Shown piece by piece: positions 1 through 5,396 of a stretch of DNA of 7,489 nt (its first letter is position 1; the number at the start of each line of letters is the position of its first letter). The stretch comes from an uncultured Clostridia bacterium (lineage in GTDB: Bacteria; Bacillota; Clostridia; Christensenellales; UBA1242), in the NCBI GenBank assembly GCA_905236445.1, contig CAJOPQ010000122.1:1-7489 (forward strand). Reading direction: 5' to 3'. A model generated the notes under the pieces. The model saw only the letters and a program-made list of their open reading frames with translations, searched no databases and was not told the DNA's origin. The position numbers and the translations under genes were made by a program.

Positions 1-115
1 AAGCAATATGCTACAAAAATTAAAACTTGTATTTTCATCACTATTGTCAAAAAATCTGTTGTTTTATCTACAAAGATTCTATAACAATAATAGTTTTGTT
101 TCTTCTATCTTGCAT

Positions 116-1348
116 CTATTTGCGAACAACTTTAACAATATTCTTCTTTCCTTTCTTGAGTATAGCATATCCATTCTCAAGGTCGCTCTCAGTTACAACT
201 CTTTTGAAATCGCTCATTTTCTCATCATTGAAAGTTATAGCACCTTGTTCCATCATTCTTCTAGCATCGCTCTTGGTTGCACAAAGTTTGGTATTAACCA
301 AAAGGTCTGGAATGGCAACAAACAGTTCTTCTTCTGTCAAGGCTATTTCTGGAGCGTTTGACAAATCGTTACCACTAAATACATCTATAGCCTGTTTCAT
401 CGCAGCATCTGCCTCTATCTTGCCATGCACAAGTTTAGTAACCTCATACGCCATCTTTCTCTTAGCATCTCTAATATCACCTTGCATAATATCATTAATC
501 TCAGACATAGAAAATTCTGTAAAAAATTTCAAAAGTTTCTCTACATCTTTGTCGTCAACATTGTAGAAATATTGATAAAATTCATAAGGTGTAGTTTTGT
601 TTTTGTCTACCCAGATTGCACCCTTTTCTGTCTTGCCCATTTTCTTGCCTTCGTAGTTAGTAAGCAGTGGAGTAGTAAAAGCTTCATATGTCTCATCTTT
701 GCCCTGTTCCAAAGCAAGTTTTCTTCCCAAATCTGCTCCTGCAACAATATTTGCCCATTGATCACTTCCACCAAACTCTAGTACGCAACCACGATCCTCA
801 TGCAGTCTTACAAAATCATATGCCTGCATTAACATATAGCCCATTTCAAAGAAGGTCAACCCACCCTCTTCTAATCTTCTAGTATATGCATCACAAGCTA
901 GCATCTTATTGACATTGAAATGTACACCTATATCTCTCATGAAGCTAATATATTCATAACCTCTAAACCAGTCAGCATTGTTAACAATAGTTGCCGGATT
1001 GTCTCCGTCTAATTGCAAGAACTTGCCAATGATTCCTTCTATCTTGTCTCGATTACGATTAATAAAATCACTGTTGATCATCTTTCTCATATCAGTTTTG
1101 CCAGTTGGATCACCTATCATAGCAGTTGCTCCACCAAGAAGTACAATTACTTTGTGTCCAGCTTTTTGCAAATACCTTGCTACAATCAACGGAAAACAAT
1201 GACCTATATGTAGACTGTCGGCAGTTGGATCAATGCCCACATACATAGTTGAAGGTTTGCCGTTAAGAATATCTCTTACATTCTTCTCATCAGTCATCTG
1301 ATAAATAAATCCCCTCTCTTGTAACTTTTCAAACAATTTATCGTCCAT
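116..1348 (-). CDS. tyrS: Tyrosyl-tRNA synthetase (TyrRS, class I), 410 aa
   Basis: Cytosolic enzyme that activates tyrosine with ATP and charges tRNA-Tyr. The Rossmann catalytic domain carries the class I signature HIGH at residues 47-50, after YVGIDPTADSL. The tyrosine-site motif GGSDQW is at 193-198, and the KMSKS-equivalent loop reads KMGKT at 236-240. A C-terminal S4 RNA-binding domain follows at about 345-410 (TKSDARRMMEQGAI near 358-371). Length matches the usual 400-420 aa and the gene looks intact. One oddity is Ala199 after GGSDQW, where Gly is common. The start is set by AGGAGGA at 1357-1363, eight bases before ATG. A tyrosine T-box leader lies directly upstream, which independently supports the identity. 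No terminator is visible in the 115 bases after the stop, so transcription may continue past the left edge; I see no convincing gene in that stretch. Confidence 0.97.
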   Translation of the reverse strand: MDDKLFEKLQERGFIYQMTDEKNVRDILNGKPSTMYVGIDPTADSLHIGHCFPLIVARYLQKAGHKVIVLLGGATAMIGDPTGKTDMRKMINSDFINRNRDKIEGIIGKFLQLDGDNPATIVNNADWFRGYEYISFMRDIGVHFNVNKMLACDAYTRRLEEGGLTFFEMGYMLMQAYDFVRLHEDRGCVLEFGGSDQWANIVAGADLGRKLALEQGKDETYEAFTTPLLTNYEGKKMGKTEKGAIWVDKNKTTPYEFYQYFYNVDDKDVEKLLKFFTEFSMSEINDIMQGDIRDAKRKMAYEVTKLVHGKIEADAAMKQAIDVFSGNDLSNAPEIALTEEELFVAIPDLLVNTKLCATKSDARRMMEQGAITFNDEKMSDFKRVVTESDLENGYAILKKGKKNIVKVVRK

Positions 1349-1371
1349 AATATATATCCTCCTATAAAAAC

Positions 1372-1400
1372 AAAAAAATCCTTATACTATAATTATAAGG
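1372..1400 (-). terminator. T-box-controlled intrinsic terminator
   Basis: Reading on the minus strand, CCTTATA (1400-1394) pairs with TATAAGG (1386-1380) around a seven-base loop and is followed by ATTTTTTT (1379-1372). The CCTT of the left arm is the same CCTT that closes the antiterminator, so the two structures are mutually exclusive. It would stop transcription before tyrS when tRNA-Tyr is charged. Confidence 0.9.
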
Positions 1401-1606
1401 ACGAAAACTTAATATTTCGTGGTACCACCTTACTTCACCAATACGGCCTCATATATTTTGAAATGGGCAAAATATTCAAAATCCCAAGCAAACTCCAAAA
1501 GTGTACTTCACTTATTCTTTGCTCAAAAGTTTTGCACCAACCAACTTTTCTCTCTTTTCACCCTATTGCAAAGAATGCTACTTCTCTTTTTTCATCATTT
1601 ACTACA
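1372..1606 (-). promoter_or_regulatory. Tyrosine T-box riboswitch of tyrS
   Basis: Leader RNA that binds uncharged tRNA-Tyr and then lets transcription proceed into tyrS. The T-box core reads AAGGTGGTACCACG (minus strand, 1431-1418). It can form the antiterminator with CGTCCTT (1403-1397): AAGG/CCTT and ACG/CGT enclose the seven-base bulge TGGTACC. UGGU in the bulge fits the ACCA end of a tRNA with discriminator A, as in tRNA-Tyr. Stem I shows a perfect nine-pair helix (1576-1568 with 1522-1514) and an upper helix AAAAGTT/AACTTTT (1549-1543 with 1531-1525). Below these, on the 3' side of the specifier loop, is GAAG-UAC-A, with the Tyr codon UAC at 1505-1503. A further hairpin ATTTTGAA/TTCAAAAT lies between Stem I and the T-box. 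The specifier was assigned by eye, but it agrees with the downstream gene. Confidence 0.93.
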
Positions 1607-1611
1607 CCATA

Positions 1612-1640
1612 ATATTACTTCTAAAACAATATATTGTCAA
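1612..1640 (-). promoter_or_regulatory. Sigma-70/SigA-type promoter of the tyrS T-box transcript
   Basis: Minus-strand TTGACA (1640-1635) is a perfect -35. After exactly 17 bases comes TAATAT (1617-1612), a near-consensus -10. The predicted start at about 1604-1606 lies just before the first T-box helix, which gives a leader of about 255 bases, typical for this class. This is the strongest promoter match in the window. Confidence 0.85.
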
Positions 1641-1914
1641 GAATTTTTGGCAACTTTGCTGTTTTGCAAATGTTGTTATTTTGATTCTTTTTTATAATAG
1701 AATGTATTTGTATATAATAATGTATTATATAATATTATGGTTTGCCAAACTTATTTGTATATAATTAACCATTCTTACTAGCCCATACTAAGTACAACAT
1801 TTTTCCGTATTTTATCCATTAATACTTTCTTTTTCTTTTTTTTATTTTGCACTTTTGTGAAGTATAACTCTACTAAGGAGCTATTAATATATTATATTTA
1901 AAATTTATACATTA
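1641..1914. other. Non-coding AT-rich spacer between tyrS leader and XRE gene
   Basis: No credible gene is seen on either strand. The stretch holds a 14-bp direct repeat (1705-1718 and 1752-1765), the perfect 11-bp palindrome GTTTGCCAAAC (1740-1750) and a pyrimidine-rich tract at about 1826-1848. An isolated AAGGAG at 1875-1880 is not followed by any ATG, GTG or TTG start at usable spacing. Nothing resembles a tRNA or a known structured RNA by eye. Confidence 0.6.
1705..1765. repeat. Pair of 14-bp direct repeats TATTTGTATATAAT
   Basis: Two identical 14-base copies at 1705-1718 and 1752-1765 have starts 47 bp apart. Each ends in a TATAAT hexamer, but neither has a good -35 at 16-18 bp. They may be duplicated regulatory DNA or simply chance in AT-rich sequence. 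Confidence 0.35.
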
Positions 1915-1947
1915 AGGTTTTTTGACCTAAATTAAGTCTAATGACCT
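1915..1947. promoter_or_regulatory. Candidate operator: alternating GACCT-type half-sites before the XRE gene
   Basis: Four related pentamers alternate in orientation: AGGTT (1915-1919, inverted), GACCT (1924-1928), AAGTC (1934-1938, inverted variant GACTT) and GACCT (1943-1947). Their centres are 9-10 bp apart, close to one helical turn. The middle pair forms the imperfect palindrome GACCTAAATTAAGTC. The array lies 26-58 bp before the start of a stand-alone HTH protein, which suggests autoregulation. Recognition by that protein is inferred. Confidence 0.4.
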
Positions 1948-1956
1948 AGCAAGTAG

Positions 1957-1962
1957 TAAAAT
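1957..1962 (+). promoter_or_regulatory. Possible -10 element of the XRE gene
   Basis: TAAAAT at 1957-1962 is the best -10-like hexamer close to the gene; no strong -35 accompanies it. Transcription would begin near 1969, only a few bases before ATG at 1973, so the mRNA would be leaderless or nearly so. This agrees with the absence of a Shine-Dalgarno site. The half-site array just upstream would cover the -35 region. Confidence 0.3.
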
Positions 1963-1972
1963 ATTCTTAGTT

Positions 1973-2176
1973 ATGAGTTATGTTGAAATTATTAAAGAAT
2001 TAATGAGAACAAAAAATCTATCTCAGGCAAAAATGGCAAGCGAGATAGGTGTTAATCAGACGACCGTCAGTCAATGGCTACTTGGCAACAAGAAACCTAG
2101 TTTTGATAACATAATGGCGTTGTATGAGAAATTTGGTGTCACACCAAATGAGCTTTTTGGACTCAATGATGAATAA
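1973..2176 (+). CDS. Small XRE/Cro-CI-type HTH transcriptional regulator, 67 aa
   Basis: DNA-binding protein consisting of an HTH_3 domain only. Residues 5-15 form the first helix. LSQAKMASEIGV (16-27) matches the second helix and turn, and NQTTVSQWLLGNKKPS (28-43) carries the recognition helix and the usual G-x-KxPS turn. FDNIMALYEKFGVTPNELFGL closes the five-helix bundle. There is no sensor, dimerisation or membrane domain, so it may bind DNA as a simple dimer. No purine-rich ribosome-binding site precedes ATG 1973, and an in-frame stop at 1928-1930 blocks extension upstream. A later start at Met11 would cut into helix 1 and is less likely. It stands alone, between a minus-strand operon and tyrS, and ends at a strong terminator. 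Its targets are unknown. It resembles both chromosomal and phage-type XRE regulators, but no prophage genes are nearby. Confidence 0.88.
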   Translation: MSYVEIIKELMRTKNLSQAKMASEIGVNQTTVSQWLLGNKKPSFDNIMALYEKFGVTPNELFGLNDE

Positions 2177-2222
2177 AAACGTTCTAGGGGATATAACCGT
2201 AGGATTAAAGCAGAACAATATT

Positions 2223-2268
2223 AAAAAAAGAACATATTGACTACTTTTTCAACATGTTCTATTTTTTT
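2223..2268. terminator. Bidirectional intrinsic terminator between XRE gene and tmk
   Basis: AGAACAT-A-TTGA (2229-2240) pairs with TCAA-C-ATGTTCT (2249-2260), eleven pairs with one A/C mismatch and an eight-base loop. A seven-A run (2223-2229) precedes it and a seven-T run (2262-2268) follows, so it can act in both directions for the converging genes. A weaker dyad GTTCT/AGAAC (2181-2185, 2212-2216) sits just after the XRE stop codon. Confidence 0.88.
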
Positions 2269-2318
2269 ATTCTGTCCTTTTTTAAAGCAAGCATGCTCGG
2301 GGATAACCAGACCTTTTT

Positions 2319-2987
2319 TTATACTTCCAACTCTCTAACAACCAACTGTAATAGTTCTTCTTGAATATCCTGTATATCTCTTATTTTACCGTCTCTAACA
2401 CAATTGATAACAAAGAAATTATTTCGCTTTGCAATCTCCAAATATACATTCTCTGCTCTCTTAAGATAATCTTCGTCTGCCTCGTGCTGATCTTGAATCT
2501 CTTGCCTACCTTCTTTTAGAGTTTTGGCATATTCAGTAGGCATGTATAACAGAATTCTTATATCAGGCTTTGGCAGTTGCAACAACTCATATTCTAGCGT
2601 CTCAATAAATTTATAGAATTCTTCTCTCTCTACTCTATCTATTATTTTTGCACCGTGATGCGCTAGATTACTATCAATATATCTATCTAAGATCACATGA
2701 TTATCCTTCAAGTTATTTTTAATAACATCTATGTTATATAATCTATCTGCAGCATAATACAAACTAGCAACCTTTGGATCAACATTAGTTGCTCCCTCAT
2801 TAAAGAATCCATTTCTGGTTTTGCCTAGATAACATTCTCCAATAATCCGACCTGTTGGTGTATCATACATAGGAAATTGCGTCTTGAATACATTATATCC
2901 GTTGCAAGACAAGTTAAGTTTCAACAAATCGCTTTGTGTCTGCTTTCCAGAACAATCTGTGCCTTCTATTACAATTAATTTATTCAT
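2319..2987 (-). CDS. tmk: Thymidylate kinase (dTMP kinase), divergent subfamily, 222 aa
   Basis: Cytosolic P-loop kinase expected to phosphorylate dTMP to dTDP in DNA precursor synthesis. The P-loop is IEGTDCSGKQTQ at residues 7-18. The nucleoside-binding DRY motif is at 101-103 (ILDRYIDSNLAHHGAK), and a helical lid follows around 158-186 (KEGRQEIQDQ, then EDYLKRAENVYLEIA). Length fits the family. Instead of the REPGGT signature of common bacterial enzymes it has QFPMYDTPTGRIIG (37-50), closer to the FP-type segment of eukaryotic and archaeal enzymes. Residue 16 after the P-loop Lys is Gln rather than Ser/Thr. I recall GKQTQ from related Firmicutes proteins, so this is probably a subfamily trait. 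ATG 2987 lies nine bases after the pepF stop, and its GAGGA site overlaps that stop, so the two are co-transcribed and probably translationally coupled. Another deoxynucleoside monophosphate as substrate is possible. Confidence 0.88.
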   Translation of the reverse strand: MNKLIVIEGTDCSGKQTQSDLLKLNLSCNGYNVFKTQFPMYDTPTGRIIGECYLGKTRNGFFNEGATNVDPKVASLYYAADRLYNIDVIKNNLKDNHVILDRYIDSNLAHHGAKIIDRVEREEFYKFIETLEYELLQLPKPDIRILLYMPTEYAKTLKEGRQEIQDQHEADEDYLKRAENVYLEIAKRNNFFVINCVRDGKIRDIQDIQEELLQLVVRELEV

Positions 2988-2996
2988 ATTTTATCC

Positions 2997-4772
2997 TCAA
3001 TTACTCAAACTCTCTAGTTCATCTAATGCCCACTTCATTTCATCAAATAAGATATCATATGGCTGATCTGTTTCCAAATCAATTCCACACTCTTTTAAAA
3101 TTTCTAATGGATAATTACTTGTTCCACTAGCCAAGAACTTCCTATATTTTTCTACACCCTCTGGGCCATCAATGCAGTTTCGTGCAAAGTTGATTGCACA
3201 GGTAATTCCTGTAGCATAGCTATATACATAATATGCTCTATAGAAATGAGGCACCATTAGACAACCATATTTTCTAATATCTAACTTCTCAACAACATCT
3301 CCATTGTACTTGGTTTGCAATTCGTCATATTTATTAAGTAATATATCTTTGGTAATTGGCTGATTATTTTCTACCAATTTGTGTGCAAAGTCTTCATATT
3401 CGCTAAACATTGTTTGACCAAATAGTGTACTTGTTATAAGTGATATAAACTCTTGCAAGATAAATATTTTCTCGTCTTTATCTTTTGCAGTCTTGTACAT
3501 ATATTTTTTCAATAAAACTTCATTAGTTGTACTAGCTATCTCTGCCAAGAAAATTGTTAAAGAACTGTATTCAAACGGTTGCGTTTTCTCTGTAAAGTAG
3601 TAATGAAGGGCATGTCCCAACTCGTGCGCTATTGTAGAAACATCATTAAAAGTTCCCTCGTGATTAAGCAATACAAAAGAGTGTACTCCATACAGGCTTA
3701 TATTACAGCCACCTGTATCTTTGCTCTTAGTTGCATATACATCTAACCAATTGTTGTTAATTGCAAACTCAAGCATTTGTACATAATCATCACCAAGAAT
3801 TCTTAGAGCATCAACTACAATCTTGCAAGCATCATCATATTCAAACTCTCTATCCATGGTAGACAATGGCAAAGACAAATCATAAGAATATATCTTGTCT
3901 AGACCAAGCATTTTCTTCTTCAAAGCAATATATCTATGATTAAGATCTAGATGCTTATTAACATTATTAATAAGAGTATAATAGACTTTTTCAGTCAAAT
4001 CGTTAGAGTCTAGATTCGATTCCAGAGTACTCTTATACTTGTATGAATTAGCAAAAAACCAGTCTTTTTTGACACTACCTATATAGTTGTTCGCAATTGT
4101 TGTTGACATATCGCCGTAGGCATTGTACATACTCTTATAAGCATTCTCTCTTAACACCCTATCACGATTCTTCATTAATTTGCCAAAGTTGCTGTTAGTC
4201 ACTTCATGTTCTTTACCCTTGCTATCCGTTGCTTTGTCAAACTTAACATCGACACAATCAAAACCGTCAAAGACATCGGAGAACGTGCCTGAGAAAGTTC
4301 CAACCTTAGTAACCAACTCTTCCAAAGCTAGAGGAAGAATATGTGGCTTATGCTTAATCAAATCCTTGATGTCCATATAATGCAACTTGAATCGCTCATC
4401 TTCTAGCAAAGACTCTAGATATTCCACATCATAGCTGTTTAATTCTGGCAAAACGAATGCCGACTTAATTGCAAAATCGTTAGACATATTCTCTATCATT
4501 GCCAGCATTTGATTATACATATCGTCTTCCATATTAACTAGATGATTAAGGTATACATATGTTACAACTTTATCCATAAGAATATCTTGCTTCTTGCAAA
4601 ACTCATAATATTGTAATAAGACTTCCTTGTCATTTAACCTACCTTTGAACAACTCGACTTTGTCTAGTAATATTTTCAATTCTTCATAATCTTTGCGCCA
4701 AGCGTCTACATTAGGATAAATTTGTGTAAGATCCCACTTGTATCTGTCTGCTATATCTTTTCTTTGTCTCAT
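2997..4772 (-). CDS. pepF: Oligoendopeptidase F, M3 family zinc metallopeptidase, 591 aa
   Basis: Cytosolic zinc endopeptidase that cuts short peptides, recycling peptides from uptake or protein turnover. From the chosen start, the zinc motif HELGH is at residues 383-387 (TIAHELGHALHYYF). The likely third ligand is Glu411 in FLAEIASTTNE. The N-terminal part (DRYKWDLTQIYPNVDAW, 10-26) is typical of PepF, as are FSDVFDGFDCVDVKF and the C-terminal PHFYRAYYVYSYATG (508-522). Length agrees with the usual ~600 aa, and there is no signal peptide. The frame is open for 17 more codons upstream to an ATG at 4823. I reject that start because AGGAG (4781-4785) sits eight bases before the ATG at 4772, and the extra N-terminus would be an AT-derived hydrophobic stretch unlike the family. 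First gene of a two-gene unit with tmk; no functional link between the two is known to me. Confidence 0.95.
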   Translation of the reverse strand: MRQRKDIADRYKWDLTQIYPNVDAWRKDYEELKILLDKVELFKGRLNDKEVLLQYYEFCKKQDILMDKVVTYVYLNHLVNMEDDMYNQMLAMIENMSNDFAIKSAFVLPELNSYDVEYLESLLEDERFKLHYMDIKDLIKHKPHILPLALEELVTKVGTFSGTFSDVFDGFDCVDVKFDKATDSKGKEHEVTNSNFGKLMKNRDRVLRENAYKSMYNAYGDMSTTIANNYIGSVKKDWFFANSYKYKSTLESNLDSNDLTEKVYYTLINNVNKHLDLNHRYIALKKKMLGLDKIYSYDLSLPLSTMDREFEYDDACKIVVDALRILGDDYVQMLEFAINNNWLDVYATKSKDTGGCNISLYGVHSFVLLNHEGTFNDVSTIAHELGHALHYYFTEKTQPFEYSSLTIFLAEIASTTNEVLLKKYMYKTAKDKDEKIFILQEFISLITSTLFGQTMFSEYEDFAHKLVENNQPITKDILLNKYDELQTKYNGDVVEKLDIRKYGCLMVPHFYRAYYVYSYATGITCAINFARNCIDGPEGVEKYRKFLASGTSNYPLEILKECGIDLETDQPYDILFDEMKWALDELESLSN

Positions 4773-4795
4773 AATTACTACTCCTATTAATATAT

Positions 4796-4804
4796 ATTGT
4801 ATCA
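4796..4804 (-). promoter_or_regulatory. Extended -10 promoter candidate for pepF-tmk
   Basis: Minus-strand TGATACAAT (4804-4796) fits an extended -10 (TGnTAnAAT). A TTGATA at 4828-4823 is 21 bases away, too far for a classical -35. The start would fall near 4789, leaving a leader of about 17 bases with AGGAG at 4785-4781. It also places the promoter inside the rejected upstream extension of pepF. Confidence 0.42.
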
Positions 4805-4869
4805 AATATAATATAATTTTCATATCAATATTTTATTATACTTTGCAAATAATATCATTTTTTTGCAAC

Positions 4870-4911
4870 AAAAAAACAAGAGCACTCATTGAGTTAATAA
4901 TCATACTCTTG
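4870..4911 (-). terminator. Intrinsic terminator after the DUF1858 gene
   Basis: On the minus strand CAAGAG (4911-4906) pairs with CTCTTG (4882-4877), with an inner ACTC/GAGT hairpin, followed by seven T (4876-4870). It ends transcription from the DUF1858/SPFH side before the pepF promoter. Only a short TTT follows on the plus side, so it is mainly one-directional. Confidence 0.8.
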
Positions 4912-4940
4912 TTTGTCTGATACGTTTAATAATTCATTTA

Positions 4941-4971
4941 AACAATTTTTCACAAATTAATTTGGATTGTT
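4941..4971. other. Nested inverted repeat in the 3' region of the DUF1858 transcript
   Basis: AACAAT (4941-4946) and ATTGTT (4966-4971) flank the perfect 12-bp palindrome CAAATTAATTTG (4953-4964). It lies 56 bases past the DUF1858 stop and before the terminator. No T-run follows, so it is not a terminator itself. It could be an mRNA 3' hairpin, a protein site, or chance in AT-rich DNA. Confidence 0.3.
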
Positions 4972-5026
4972 GATAACTTAGCTTACATAATATAAGAATG
5001 TTTACAACAATATTACATGTATTGAT

Positions 5027-5290
5027 CTAATTATCCTCTCCACTTGTCTCTTCTGTTTTCTCTGCCATATCGTTAGCCTGATCAACAACTTCTTCTACGA
5101 TATTTGCATTCAACTTATCCAAGACTTCTTGATAATCTATTCCATGGACAGCACTAGCTTCTTCTATTGTTTCCATTCTGCTCATAGGGCAACCAAAGCA
5201 ATGCATGCCATATCCTAGAAGTATGTCTTGAGAGCCTTCGTAGTTATCTACAATTTCACCAATTGTTGAATCTTTTGTTATTTTTTTCAT
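5027..5290 (-). CDS. DUF1858 / hybrid-cluster-protein-associated redox disulfide protein, 87 aa
   Basis: Small cytosolic protein of the DUF1858 type, the domain often found beside or fused to hybrid cluster proteins and other anaerobic redox enzymes. The opening ITKDSTIGEIVDNY (4-17) and the core GYGMHCFGCPMSRMETIEEA (26-45) are diagnostic. The redox pair is Cys31-x-x-Cys34, followed by SAVHGID (46-52). The canonical domain ends near residue 62. Beyond it is an acidic tail, about 63-87 (EEVVDQANDMAEKTEETSG and so on), of unknown role. AAAGGAG six bases before ATG fixes the start. No hybrid cluster protein gene is in the window, so its partner cannot be told from context. The SPFH gene is 106 bases upstream on the same strand with no terminator between, so read-through is possible. 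The exact biochemical function of the family is not established. Confidence 0.9.
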   Translation of the reverse strand: MKKITKDSTIGEIVDNYEGSQDILLGYGMHCFGCPMSRMETIEEASAVHGIDYQEVLDKLNANIVEEVVDQANDMAEKTEETSGEDN

Positions 5291-5310
5291 TTTTTACTCC
5301 TTTTATTGAA

Positions 5311-5339
5311 TATATAATTAATTTTCACATATTTAACAA
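5311..5339 (-). promoter_or_regulatory. Candidate promoter of the DUF1858 gene with a Rex-like half-site
   Basis: Minus-strand TTGTTA (5339-5334), 17 bases, TATATA (5316-5311); the start would lie about ten bases before AAAGGAG. TTGTTAA overlapping the -35 equals one half of the clostridial Rex consensus TTGTTAA-N4-TTAACAA, but the second half (GTGAAAA) matches at only four of seven positions. The promoter is plausible; Rex control is speculative. Confidence 0.4.
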
Positions 5340-5396
5340 TAAATATTTACTAATCACACTAATATATTAACACAACCATTTTGTTTTTTCAATCTT

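Noticed and set aside
22..50. TTGACA on the minus strand (50-45) after tyrS as a promoter for a gene beyond the left edge, plus a short frame from ATG at 38
   Set aside because: No acceptable -10 at 16-18 bases, no ribosome-binding site before the ATG, and only about 12 codons are visible.
27..566. Open frame of 179 codons on the plus strand over the 3' part of tyrS
   Set aside because: It is antisense to the conserved S4 and helical region of TyrRS; the Ser/Leu/Ile-rich composition is typical of a shadow frame.
1419..1764. Two short plus-strand open frames (92 and 87 codons)
   Set aside because: They lie antisense to the T-box leader and tyrS promoter, which explain the sequence, and have no ribosome-binding site or recognisable protein.
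1778..1819. Thirteen-codon minus-strand frame (MDKIRKNVVLSMG) in the spacer, as a possible leader peptide
   Set aside because: No clear ribosome-binding site, it lies upstream of the tyrS promoter rather than within its transcript, and this length is expected by chance.
1875..1880. AAGGAG as the ribosome-binding site of the XRE gene or of a small gene
   Set aside because: It is more than 90 bases before the XRE ATG, and no start codon with a usable frame follows at 5-12 bases.
4773..4823. Seventeen-codon N-terminal extension of pepF starting MKIILYL
   Set aside because: A proper AGGAG site precedes the internal ATG at 4772, the candidate promoter lies within the extension, and the family normally begins near the later Met.
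5359..5369. TAATATATTA palindrome downstream of the SPFH gene as a terminator
   Set aside because: The stem is only A-T pairs, and no T-run follows in the direction of transcription.
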